From assembly GCF_963676685.1 (NCBI RefSeq), contig NC_092355.1, forward strand, positions 70,377,006-70,441,005: 64,000 nucleotides of DNA. The letters are read 5' to 3'. Made by a program: the position numbers and the translations under genes. Shown in pieces: positions 23,176 to 33,656 of this stretch (its first letter is position 1; the number at the start of each line of letters is the position of its first letter). Origin of the DNA: Mytilus edulis. Lineage: Eukaryota; Mollusca; Bivalvia; Mytilida; Mytilidae. A model generated the notes under the pieces. That model made no database searches. It was not told the origin of the DNA and worked only from the letters and a program-made list of their open reading frames with translations.

Positions 23176-23526
23176 GGATGCTGGATTTCCAATATATTGA
23201 AATGCTGGCATCCGGTCATATTGGGATGCTGGCATCCCGTTTTACTGAGATGCTGGCATCCCGTTATTTGGGATGCTGGCATCCCGTTTTATTGGGATGC
23301 TGGCATCCAGTCATATTGGGATGCTGGCATCCCGTTTTATTGGGATGCTGGCATCCAATCATATTGGGATGCTGGCATCCCGTTTTATTGAGATGCTGGC
23401 ATCCCGTTTTATTTGGATGCTGGCATCCCGTTATATTGAGATGCTGGCATCCCGTTATATTGGGATGCTGGCATCCCGTTTTATTGGGATGCTGGCATCC
23501 CGAAAAAGCTGGATGCTGGCATCCAA
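23176..23526. repeat. Minisatellite, 24-bp period, core GGATGCTGGCATCC (about 15 units)
   Basis: Each unit has the palindromic core GGATGC-TG-GCATCC and a spacer of about 10 bases (CGTTTTATTG or close variants). One unit is shorter (22). Because 24 is a multiple of three, all frames stay open (…GMLASRFI…). The long open frames here are by-products and are not annotated as genes. Confidence 0.95.
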
Positions 23527-23699
23527 AACTGTAGGAGTGCAGACATCGCAAAATATCCGAATGCAGTAATCCTACAAGTTCTGTTTGATATACTGTTGGC
23601 CGAATTTCTATAGATGTTCTCCAATGCATAATTTTGTGTAATGCAAAAAATAAAACAACAACAAAAATCCGTTTGTTGTTTTCCTTCCAACACTTTAAC

Positions 23700-24065
23700 T
23701 AATGACGTCAGGGATATTATGACGTAAGAGGTATTTTACCATCATGCGTAGAGATTCATGCAGAGACAGTTAACATGATAAGAAATCAAATCTCAAGAAT
23801 CACTTATACCGATATAAATATTTTTTGAAAAGTAATTAAAACTGGTAACCCTTTTAATATTCTCTTATTTATTAGTTTTTCTTATGTTTAATACTGAAAG
23901 CGCTTGCACTATTTTTCTACGCTAATTGCGGCAAATCCCACCCGCATGACGTCATGTAAAAAGAATGTTTAAAATCGGCGAAGTGGACATTGTTGCAAGG
24001 GGAAGGACGAAAAACACTTCTTTGGCCAGTATGCCGCAATTTATTATCATTTTGATATAACAGAA
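23700..24065. other. Non-coding stretch with TGACGTCA sites
   Basis: AATGACGTCAGG near 23700 and GCATGACGTCATG near 23946 are CRE-type palindromes. A GC-richer block follows (TCGGCGAAGTGGACATTG...). No open reading frame of note. A promoter is possible but unsupported by a linked gene. Confidence 0.35.
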
Positions 24066-24375
24066 ACATATACGCAATAGAACGTTACTCATACAGGTAA
24101 GACAAAGTAGATTTGCTTATTATTTACATGCACTTCGTAGTCCGAGATTTCTCAGATTTAGCCATTCATGACATAACGTCATAAGGAATATTCTACTCAA
24201 CTCGACAACTGTATGTCTGTAATGGTTTCATTTATATATTATCAGATGTCGAATTTTTCTATAGGAGACGATTTGACTTGTGCCCGTCCGAGATTACTCT
24301 AACGTCCTACGCTCATGGGCCTAGCTTGTCTTTGCAAAACAGCTGTTTGAAGTCCGAGCAATCTCGGACGCATTT
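24066..24375. repeat. Dispersed repeat copy 1 with inverted GTCCGAGATT ends
   Basis: The segment ATACGCAATAGAACGTTACTC ... GACTTGTGCCCG (24070-24286) recurs at 24680-24823 plus 26429-26509, split there by a transposon. It is followed by an inverted-repeat unit, GTCCGAGATTACTC ... GAGCAATCTCGGAC (24287-24370). A near copy of that unit is at 27085-27170. Confidence 0.75.
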
Positions 24376-24679
24376 CAGTGACTTGATACGCCAGCCGGAT
24401 AATATAATTCTGATTACTTCCAGAGGGAAAATAACAGGCTTAAATGGTTAGGCAACAATGATTAATGTCAGTCGCCAGATTCTCCCATGTCGTCGGGGAG
24501 GGATGCACTTCGATCCGTTTGTGGTAGCCAATGGTGATTCCAGAACTTTCTATAAATGGGATTTGGGGGGAGGGGGCACTGACTGCCATAACAAAGGGAC
24601 CCGCTAAAGTCATCTTTTAGTGTTTACCTGTATAATTAACCATTTTTTTTCACACGAAAAGGGAGGGGGGGGGCTGGAT

Positions 24680-26509
24680 CATATACGCAATAGAACGCTA
24701 CTCATACAGGTAAGACAAAGTAGATTTGCTTATTATTTACATGCACTTCGTAGTCCGAGATTTCTCAGATTTAGCCATTCATGACATAACGTCATAAGGA
24801 ATATTCTACTCAACTCGACAACTCGTCGTGTGAATATTATTATGTTATAAGTCCATTTTACAGTGGAAATGAGTTATGGGTGTCAATAGTTTCGTGCTGC
24901 AATGTTTTATCTCCCTATATATTTAACCAGGCTTAATTATCTTCAAATTTGCCTAAAACAGTAGTATTAAAATGATATATCTCCAAATACAATATTGTAT
25001 TCAGAATTATAGTGATCTAAGTACAAACCAATGAAATTGACGGATTCTGGGTCACATGACAAAAGTTTACCAATGGAGATAGATGAAATGAGGGCATTAT
25101 AATTTAATAGGACTTTATGGCACTTTCATACATAAATATAGTCTTTACATGTTGTTAATATTATTGACAAAATATAGAAATTTTCAAATGGTCCAAGTGA
25201 CAGCTTTTTAATGAATAATAGCAAAAAATAGACATTTTGTTTAGCTGAAACATATACAGATCCCTTTCATATCATGTCATGAACTTAATGTCCAACTGTT
25301 ATGATGATGTGCTAATTATGATTTGTTTATAAATCAGCATCCTATAAGTAGTAAAGGTGCCATTTTTGTAATTCTTTAGTTTTATATTCATAAAGTCATT
25401 GTCTAATTATTATGTGTCATTTTATTACTGTCCTTTTAGAAAAAGAATGTCCAATGACACTACATGCCCGCCAATGATCTGTATTTAAAATGACTAACAG
25501 TTTGTTCAGACACAGACCCATTACAGACTTAACCTTAAGATCATATCAAATTAATTTTTACATTCTTATCCCCATCCGTTCCAACCAATTAGGTTTTTTA
25601 TGTATTTTTACAAAGTTCTTTGGAATCTGCAATAAAAATACGTAAAAATAAAATATAAGAGTCCAACTCAACCCAATATTTTCAATTTAGGTGGATGAGA
25701 ATCTATCAATTAACTTGATCTGGCCTTACCCTAACTTTGGGTCTTTAGCATTGACTTTTTATTACAAAAGACAAAGTCAATAAATCTTGACTTATTACGA
25801 CCCAAGCATCAACTTTGCATCAAACAGTCCACATCATAAGCTATCTATGTACAAAGCTGCTTGATGATATCATAACTCTTATATCAAAAACTTAAACCTG
25901 AAACTTAACCTGGTTTTTTAACATTGAAATTCTATTAAGAAAGACAAAGTCAACGTGTACCTTAACCTTGCAAGGACAGACGCATAGACAGAAGAACTAT
26001 ACGTCCAGTTTGCCTTGCAGGCATAGCTATATAGTTCAAAGAAAACATAAGACACTATTTTAACCAACAAGATTGTGTATGGCCTTTGTTTCTACTGCCG
26101 ATTTTATTCAATTTTAATGGCATATACATTGCCCAGTAATAATATTATAATGTTTTATGTCCAATACCATTTTAATTCTTTCAACTTTACTTATCACAAG
26201 ATTAAAATGTACTATCTCCAAACTTGAAATATGAAATTGCCGAAATAATATATACTTGATCAGATTTCTGAAAAGGACAATTTAATCAGATGTGTTGGAA
26301 CTAGTATTACGCATACTTTTTGCATAGCTCTTGTTTTATATGACTGGATATCAGACTGTCCAACTTTAAATGCCTTTTTCTCAGTTTTAGAAAAAGGGGA
26401 CATAAAACATTATAATATTCACACGACGAACTGTATGTCTGTAATGGTTTCATTTATATATTATCAGATGTCGAATTTTTCTATAGGAGACGATTTGACT
26501 TGTGCCCGA
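24680..26509. repeat. Dispersed repeat copy 2, interrupted by a 1.6-kb transposon
   Basis: 24680-24823 matches 24070-24209, and 26429-26509 continues it from exactly the same base (AACT|GTATGTCTG). The uninterrupted copy at 24070-24286 is the empty site. Confidence 0.9.
24824..26428. mobile_element. Non-autonomous DNA transposon, 1605 bp, TIR CGTCGTGTGAATATTAT, 4-bp TSD AACT
   Basis: The left end CGTCGTGTGAATATTATTAT and the right end ATAATATTCACACGACG are inverted repeats. The match continues for about 31 bases with few mismatches, through GTTATAAGTCC / GGACATAAAAC. AACT flanks both sides (24820-24823, 26429-26432), and the unoccupied site is visible at 24206. The interior has no long open frame, so it would depend on a transposase elsewhere. 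I cannot place it in a superfamily from the ends. Confidence 0.88.
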
Positions 26510-26570
26510 CTATGGTAGCGATGAGCCTCCAAGACAGACATACTCATTACTTGAAATTATGACTGTAACA

Positions 26571-26660
26571 TAGTCCGAAATTACTCTGACGTCCAACGGC
26601 TGTTTTGCCAGCCGCTTGTCTGGCAGAACAGCCGTTGGACGTCAGAGTAATCTCGGACTA
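26571..26660. mobile_element. 90-bp palindromic MITE with 10-bp target duplication GACTGTAACA
   Basis: TAGTCCGAAATTACTCTGAC ... GTCAGAGTAATCTCGGACTA form long inverted arms that continue through GTCCAACGGCTGTT. GACTGTAACA occurs directly before (26561-26570) and after (26661-26670). A target duplication of 9-10 bp is typical of Mutator-like elements. The tip resembles the GTCCGAGATT units at 24287 and 27085. Confidence 0.85.
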
Positions 26661-27177
26661 GACTGTAACAGTGCTTAGTGCCAAATTACCAAAAAAACTT
26701 GAAGGAAGACTATTTCTATATTAGGGTAGGTATGGAAATAGGAAATACACATATATTTTTTTTATTTTGCCTTATAGAAATATGTTCTTTTTCATGAAAT
26801 TATGAATAGTTTTGACAAAAATATGATCGACATAAACCCCACCGAGACGATTAACCACCATCAATATGGCCATGGCCAGTAAAAATATTGGGTCCGCAAA
26901 ATTAATTTGTTTACCCCTAGACAACCTATAAGAAAACCATTAAAATGCATCACTGGTAAGAGTCCTTTGAGTTCAAGAAAAATAAAGTATGAAAAACTTA
27001 ATTTCAGATTGATTTTCGGTCTAGAAATTGAATGTGTTGTTTGCCTTTTTTTTTTGCAAGGGTCTAAAACCAGTTAACTTGTGCCCGTCCGAGATTACTC
27101 CGAGTCTTGACTTCCTACGCTCATGGGCCTAGCTAGTCTTGCAAAACAGCGGTTTGGAGTCCGAGTAATATCTGAGT

Positions 27178-27330
27178 AATGGTATGATTGCTAATGAGAC
27201 AACTCTCCACCGGACTGAGACCAAATAATATGACTAAGCAGTTTACAATTAAATGTCAGCATATGGCCTCCAACAATGAACAAAACTCATACTGAATAGT
27301 CATATATGAATCAGATTGAATGTAAAATTT
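27178..27330 (-). repeat. Dispersed mussel-type repeat
   Basis: GGTATGATTGCTAATGAGAC ... GGCCTCCAACAATGAACAAA is the reverse complement of the family seen at 46.2, 48.1, 56.05 and 62.1 kb (ATTGGCAATCATACCA, TTGCTCATTGTTGAAGGCC). Non-coding. Confidence 0.6.
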
Positions 27331-27334
27331 GAAA

Positions 27335-29460
27335 TACTATGTTTTAAAAGAAAGAAGCGCTTATCATACATAACAGATTTACCGATTTCAAAATAAATTT
27401 ACTCTAATATATATACATTTTGTACTTAGCTTACTGGCAGGAATTAATAATAATAGGTTACATGTATAGTTTTAAGGGTCAAGCTAGTCTTACAAATATG
27501 CCTCGGAGTCATCTTTTCATGAATGATTTTAAGCTGATATTTTCGTGATTTATTTCTTTTTTTTTTAAACGAAGCTCGGTGGAAGCTTGATAATAAAAGC
27601 AATGCATATATATAGCAAATTTGCAAACTGAATGAAAAGAACATACGAAAATTAAGGAAAATGTAAATATCGCTACAAGAGTTTTGTGTTCCAGGACTAG
27701 GCTAAAATAAAAATAAAAACACACACAAATTAAGGTGTTAACCGATTACACCCTTAGATGGGAATTAAATTTCACGAAAGTCGCTAAATACATGTAGGAT
27801 GTATTTCTAAAAAAAAACACTTTTCTCCCTTTCATTATGTACAGTATAGACCTGGATGTTGTTCCATAAAAAATCAATTGAACTAGTGATTCATATGTCA
27901 AATGTATGTGTTTTGAATAGTTTTTAACCACTACACAGAAACAACAGGCATATCTTGGTGTGGAAAACTTGATTTAAAAGAAGTTTAAATGAAGGTTTTC
28001 TTCGAACAATAATGCTTTTTCTCGTTCCCTAGTGTTGTTATGTTACAACGAAAATTTATTGTTGATAATATTTCATATAATTATTTATTTCTCTTTTCAG
28101 CATTTGTAAAGAAGTGGCTTCACCTTTCTGGTTACTATTCATGTGTTGTGTATAAATGTATCGCAACACTTTATAGTTATTGGACAGGTTAAACTCAGAC
28201 GACGAATCATCCAAACAGCATCAGATCTTTTGTGATTCCAGCTGATTTCGGATCACTAGCAATACATGATAATAGAAAGTTTGAAAGTTCCAGTTCGTGT
28301 AACTGATTTGATTAAATGATTAACAAATATTGAAATTTTAAAATACAGAAAAAAGATACAAGTTTAATAATGATTGTAATAAAGAAATGTAAGTTTTGTT
28401 AATAAAATGAAAGGCTCAAGTACTAGAAGATCCTGACATGATGTACTGACTCATTGGAAGATGTATACAGCAAGTCCAGAGATACTGACAATATCCAGTA
28501 CGTACAGATCATAGACACTGTGCACTAGTATCAATAATAGAATATTTTTAAATATTGCATTGTGGTACACGTTTTATTGTATACAGGCAATTGCGGGAAA
28601 CAAATCTCCTTAATTTATACATTTGATGCCAATGAGGTTTCTCATAGACACAAAACAAAATTATTATGCAGGTTTAAATATAACGCACCTCATATTTAGT
28701 GTTTGTCCTGGATGACTTAGTTCATCTGAAATTCCCAAGGTTGATGGTCATTGGGCAAATTCATTTGATTGATAAAATGCCATACAAGATGAGCAGCATT
28801 TTTTTTAAAATTTCGTCCAGTTGATTTCTGAAAGCCTTGGAAACTACTAAACTTGGTATGATTTCAGCTGGTAATTGCATTAAGCTTATTTAAAAAAAAA
28901 AAATTCTATGAACATTCGAAACATGAGCATATCAGATTTGAAAATTATAGTCCTGATGTCATCATATATAAATGTATTGTCTCGAGACCACAATAGTCAA
29001 TAACATGTATACCTCATGTCTTACATAATGGTAATCGAATTCAGAAAAATAACATTAAAATTGGCTAATTATTGGAAACTTACCGGTAGTACATTGACAT
29101 AGTTTTATAAATATCAAATTGTTGACATCACCATTCACATGGTCAACTAGCACTTTACAATTCAGACTCAGTTTGTTGGTCAAGTATACATTTCACACTC
29201 TGACCTATGATGTCACATTCTCAATATGCATTAAACTGGCCACTGGACATGAACAAAGACTAAAAATATAATCTTCCCGGCATTCATCAGTAGCTTTTTT
29301 TTTTATGTTTACTTGATTGTTTTCATATGCATTCAACACACATCAAAACCTTGGGAAATGTACTGGGTGTTATATTGGTGGATTAATACTAAAATCCAAT
29401 TGATTAGGAATCAGCATTTAAATTCGTGTCATAATGAAAAATGGTACATGTCTGCAAGGT
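27335..29460. other. Non-coding interior of the composite element
   Basis: AT-rich, with only short open frames that have no family resemblance (for example 27509-27724 on the minus strand). I see nothing I can annotate. Confidence 0.5.
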
Positions 29461-29463
29461 TGT

Positions 29464-29955
29464 GATGCCAGAATCCCTATATTTTGGGAAGCCAGCATCC
29501 GGATATTTTGGTATGTCAGCATCCAGATATATTGAGATGCCAGCATCACGATATTTTGGGATGACCGCATCCAGATATTTTGGGATGCCAGCATCCAGAT
29601 ATATTGGGATGCCAGCATCCAAATATTTTGGGATGCCAGCATCCAGATATTTTGGGATGCCAGCATCCAAATATATTGAGATGCCAGCATCCAGATATTT
29701 TGGGATGCCAGCATCCAGATATTTTGGGATGCCAGCATCCGGATATTTTGGGATGCCAGCATCCAGATATATTGGGATGCCAGCATCCGGATATTTTGGG
29801 ATGCCAGCATCCGGATATATTGAGATGCCAGCATCCAGATATTTTGAGATGCCAGCATCCAGATATATTGGGATGCCAGCATTCGAATATTTTGGGATGC
29901 CAGCATCCAGATATGTTGGGATGTCAGTTTCCGGATATGTTGGGATGCCAGAATC
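29464..29955. repeat. Minisatellite, exact 24-bp period, core GGATGCCAGCATCC (about 21 units)
   Basis: From 29583 the cores fall every 24 bases with no length change. The core is the reverse complement of the one at 23.2 kb. Spacers are AGATATTTTG, AGATATATTG or GGATATTTTG. Edge units decay (CAGAATCC, CAGTTTCC). Open frames on both strands across it (about 120-190 codons) are artefacts of the period. Confidence 0.95.
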
Positions 29956-30639
29956 TATAAATAATTTGAAGGCAGCATCCAAACGTTGAGGTATTCAATA
30001 TGAAATTAAAAGAATTACATCAGCATCTATCAAAGGTGAAGATGCAATTTTAATCGTTTTCTTCATTATCCGCAGACACTTTTTTGAAATGTGCTATGTA
30101 CAGAAATAAGAAGTGCTTTTTATACAAAACAATTTCACAACTACAAAAGTTGTTAATATAATCGAGAGAGCATCCATAATCTTTAAGACCCAATAAAATT
30201 CATTATGTAGCATCTACTATTCATAGAAATAAATGAATCAGTATGATTTTTGGTAAAATGAGCATATGTTGATACTTAAACAAATGCAATATAGTAGAAA
30301 TATTCTGAATATGGAAAATGGCCGTTACATTTTCTCTGGACATTGAAAAATTTATTAGAATACAACATAATTTAACCTTAAAAATTCAAAAATTGTCAAA
30401 AAATTTTCTTTAAGCATATGAGAATTACAAATTTTAGTTGAGAACACATTCAATACAAATCCTTGGAACAGTATATAAATACAATATTTATTGTTCCTGC
30501 TATACGGCTTCCGGTCAATTTTTTGTTACAAATGCATTGCATAATCCAAGTTTTTTTTATCTCAAATTATGGACTTTTTCATTGACCTTTTAAATTCGTT
30601 TCAACTTTCAATTTTTATGTAGGTTTTTTAGAGATATAA

Positions 30640-30825
30640 ATTATAGAATGACATTTTTACGCTACTTCCTCGTTTTAGACCACCCCCACCTTGCAGGTTA
30701 GTCACGTGATTAGAAAATGTCTGCGCCCATAGGAACAACTTCCTGTTTCGTGGAACTAGCTACGATATTCATATCTGTCTTAAATCTGAACTGGTCTATC
30801 TAACCATAGCCCAAATGATAAATTA
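30640..30825 (+). promoter_or_regulatory. Candidate promoter/first non-coding exon
   Basis: A locally GC-richer block holds CTTCCT words (ETS-type), a GTCACGTGAT E-box at about 30702 and a donor-like AATTA|GTAAGT at 30825/30826. It is the best candidate upstream of the gene whose 5'UTR acceptor lies at 33568, about 2.7 kb downstream. The link is inference only. Confidence 0.25.
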
Positions 30826-31059
30826 GTAAGTAATGTCATGTAACCTTTTTCAAAACATTAAATCAATTTTAAGAGACAAACGTTACCTCTGAAAGGGGAG
30901 ACGTAAAGTCGGAAAACAGCTTCAGTGACCTTCTATACACACAATTTACTTCGTTGTTAATACCAATTTACAGTGATTTCAAATGCATAGATATTTAAAT
31001 TAATCATCTTATCACAATTTTTTTTTTAAATCAAGAACTTTTATTCACGACAATAATAT

Positions 31060-31750
31060 GAGGCAGGCATGACCTGTAAATGGGGACGAAGTCTGTATGA
31101 ATTATTTTTTTGTAACTTAAATATTTGTTAAAAAAAAAGAAACGGAAATACCGTAACGTTTCCGATTTTGGCCATGTTGTTAGGGATTTTAGTTGTGACG
31201 TTATTTAAGTTATGACGTCATATGCAATGTAAACAAAGAAACACTATCATCAGGTAACGTTTTTTCATATCAAGGAATTAATTAAATATGAGCAGGCATA
31301 ACCTGTGAATGGGGACGAAGTCTGTATGTATCATTTTTTTTAAATTCAAACATGTTGATAAAAGAAACGGAAATACCGTAAGGTTCCTGATTTTGGTTCT
31401 GTTGTTGGGGATTTAGCTGTGACATTCTTTAAGTTATGACGTCATATTCATTGTAAACAAAAGAAACGCAAACAATTACTAAAATGAATTTGTATTGGGT
31501 TCCAATCTTATATTTTACTAGACTGATAAATATATATTTCATTCAAAGCCTCATGCAAACGAGACCGGAAAAAGGAAGTACATTGTAGATTTCTCTGCAG
31601 ATGCGGGAATTCAAAACATGACATAAAAAAAATGAACGATTTTGAGTTCATTAGTACATGTACATTGTAGTACAATGAAAATTTCGATTTTCCCGATATT
31701 TTTTTTTTATTGATTTTTCTACTGTTATTGGGGACTTCGTCCCCATATAA
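31060..31750. mobile_element. Repeat with GGGGACGAAGTC inverted ends
   Basis: It starts near ATATGAGGCAGGCATGACCTG, has TGGGGACGAAGTCTGTATGA just inside, and closes with GGGGACTTCGTCCCCATAT. The first 200 bases are repeated (31060-31255 and 31288-31480). A shorter copy is at 40843-41338. Non-coding; contains TATGACGTCATAT words. Confidence 0.75.
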
Positions 31751-32028
31751 ACATTTTGTATATCTAAAAATCACATATATATATAGCAGGCAAACTTGTA
31801 GGTTGCGAAGGCGTTTTTGTTCATTTGTTGTTAATAGAGAACGGACCATAATTTATCATACATGTCATATATTTAGTACAAAATACAAAAACTTTGTATC
31901 TGATACAGTTTCTATACACCAGTCTGGATCATCTACCCTGTATCGCATACTATGTAACGCATAGCTCAACCCTTATCGTATACCATGTACATTTGTACAT
32001 GTATCATACCCCTTTTTGAAACATCGAT

Positions 32029-32267
32029 TACTGTAAACCAATTTATTTTCGGGAGTGATTTATTTTTGAAAATTTCGCTAGTAGAAAAATAACGCTAATA
32101 TAAATCATGTAAATCATCGCGTAAATGTCAAACTTGGATCTTTCCTATTAAACTACATCATCATGAACATATAAATTTGTAAATCGCGAAACTAAATAGC
32201 TGTTAAGTGAACTATAAAGGGTAAAACGCGAAATAAAGAATTCGCGAAAATAAGTTGGTTTACAGTA
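32029..32267. mobile_element. MITE with TACTGTAAACCAA inverted ends
   Basis: Left TACTGTAAACCAATTTATTT and right AAATAAGTTGGTTTACAGTA-type ends (via CGCGAAAATAAG) form inverted repeats of about 24 bases. Length 239. TA at the tips suggests a TA-target (Tc1/mariner-like) insertion. Confidence 0.8.
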
Positions 32268-32599
32268 TTCTTGAAATTGATCCAGAACTTCTCAGTTGTT
32301 ATCTGGTTGAAATTTCAGACGAGGACAATGATGTTGGTTCTCTTTAATTATGCTGCCGGAGGGACACATGTCTCCATATATTTGATGTATGCAAAAACCT
32401 TTTCATTTCTGCATCTCTTTTAAATTATATAAACACCAAAGATTATATTTATTTGGTAGTTTAATTTATATATATACATGTAATCTTCTCCGAGGCTTAA
32501 ATAGATCTCGAATAACATCAAAGTTAGACATTCATTAATATTGTTGCCATATTTCTCATGTTTCTTGGCATGCTACAAAAAGCTAACACAGTTAATAAG

Positions 32600-33300
32600 T
32601 GTCAGCAAGAGGGCTGATTTATGGGATAGTTTTGTGGGGGGGGGGCAAATTTATGAAGTGTAAATATTATTTCCAACATAAACAAATGATAAAGGCGGAC
32701 AGATTTTTTATGTTTACTCAGGTCAGGGTCAGAATATTTTTTTTTGCCACCCCTCAGAACAACTTTTAACCCCTAACATAATTCATCTTTTGTGATACAG
32801 AATCACCTTTTTATTAGAAAAGAGGGGTGTTAAAATGGTAAAATTTCTGGCAAGCGTAGAGTGCCATTTAAAAAAAAAAACCAACATAAATAACATTATG
32901 AGGTCAATCATTCAAAGGAGGGGGACATTTACTGCATATATGCTTCAAAACAACCACTGACAATACTTCTTACTGGATGTTCTGTTGATATCTTTTACGG
33001 TACCTTTGTAAATGATTAATTGAATTTATATTAGATATTTGGGGTCAGAATAGTTATTTTTATATGTGATAAGACAAGATTATATTTTTCCACCTAATGA
33101 CCTGAATGGGGGTCAGAATATTTATTTCTTAAATCTGCAAGACTTCCACATCAGAATCAAACGGTTGTCCTCTTATATATCACAAAGCTGATTTTGTTAA
33201 AATATATGATAAATAGATCAATGCAAGTAAAATCTGTATCACCACTCGACCAATATCACACATGCATATGCGATACAGATTTTGCCATGTATTATTCTAT
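32600..33300. other. Non-coding, low-complexity and degenerate repeats
   Basis: GGGGTCAGAATA-type words recur at about 32720, 33045 and 33110, and there is a G-run at 32635. No gene seen. Confidence 0.45.
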
Positions 33301-33303
33301 ATT

Positions 33304-33465
33304 CAGTGGCGGATCCAGGGGGGGGGGGGTTCCGGGGGTGCGCACCCCCCCCTTTATTTTTGCCGATCAATGCATTTGTATCGGGACATATGTTTTGCAC
33401 CCCCTGCACCCCCCCTTTGCCCTGGGTTAGCACCCCCCCTTTCGAAAATTCCTGCATCCGCCCCT
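33304..33465. mobile_element. MITE with CAGTGGCGGATCCAGG ends
   Basis: Bounded by CAGTGGCGGATCCAGG and CCTGCATCCGCCCCTG, with G-runs and C-runs inside the tips and TGCCGATCAATGCATTTG in the centre. A near-identical copy is at 48366-48541. Short open frames rich in Gly/Pro here are artefacts. Confidence 0.88.
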
Positions 33466-33568
33466 GATATTTACAAACTTTTCTGTGAAGTACATTACTA
33501 AAAAGTTAATAAAGTGGTCTATTAATTGTACTTTAGAATACAAGAAATTTCTTTCGTTTCATTTCCAG

Positions 33569-33656
33569 ACTGTATTCAAGACAAAAATGAAAAAGACCAG
33601 GGAATACTAATGTATATTGTACATACATAGAGAGAGACTATGTCACAGAGGTCAAT
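33569..33656 (+). other. 5' untranslated part of the glucosidase II beta-like gene
   Basis: The acceptor TTTCCAG ends at 33568, and 88 untranslated bases precede the ATG at 33657. No in-frame ATG upstream gives a longer protein. An upstream first exon is therefore expected. Confidence 0.5.

Larger units (their letters stand above)
22850..30448. mobile_element. Candidate composite foldback element with minisatellite-bearing inverted arms (about 7.6 kb)
   Basis: The tip GTTCTCAACTAAAATTT at 22853-22869, followed by CAAATTCTCATG, is matched in reverse complement at 30429-30445 (CATATGAGAATT then AAATTTTAGTTGAGAAC at 30416-30445). Inside each tip are AT-rich stretches with scattered GATGCT/AGCATC words. 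Then comes a 24-bp-period minisatellite, and the two arrays are in opposite orientation (23176-23526 and 29464-29955). This resembles Foldback-type elements, whose long inverted arms hold tandem subrepeats. The interior (23.5-29.4 kb) has no transposase-like open frame and carries other insertions. No flanking target duplication is clear. Two independent insertions of one family in opposite orientation remain possible. Confidence 0.5.

Noticed and set aside
23128-23629. Long open frames on both strands (about 90-120 codons, repeating GMLASRFI or GCQHPNKT)
   Set aside because: They arise because a 24-bp tandem repeat without stops stays open in several frames; there is no start context, splice structure or family resemblance.
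23176-29955. CRISPR arrays
   Set aside because: Core is 14 bp and spacers are about 10 bp and nearly identical; no cas genes, and the host is a eukaryote.
29404-29989. Open frames of 126-192 codons (DAGIPKYL, GMPASRYF repeats)
   Set aside because: Same artefact of an exact 24-bp minisatellite; open on both strands at once.
33194-33501. Overlapping Gly/Pro-rich frames on both strands near 33.3 and 48.4 kb
   Set aside because: They lie within the GGCGGATCC MITE and its G- and C-runs.
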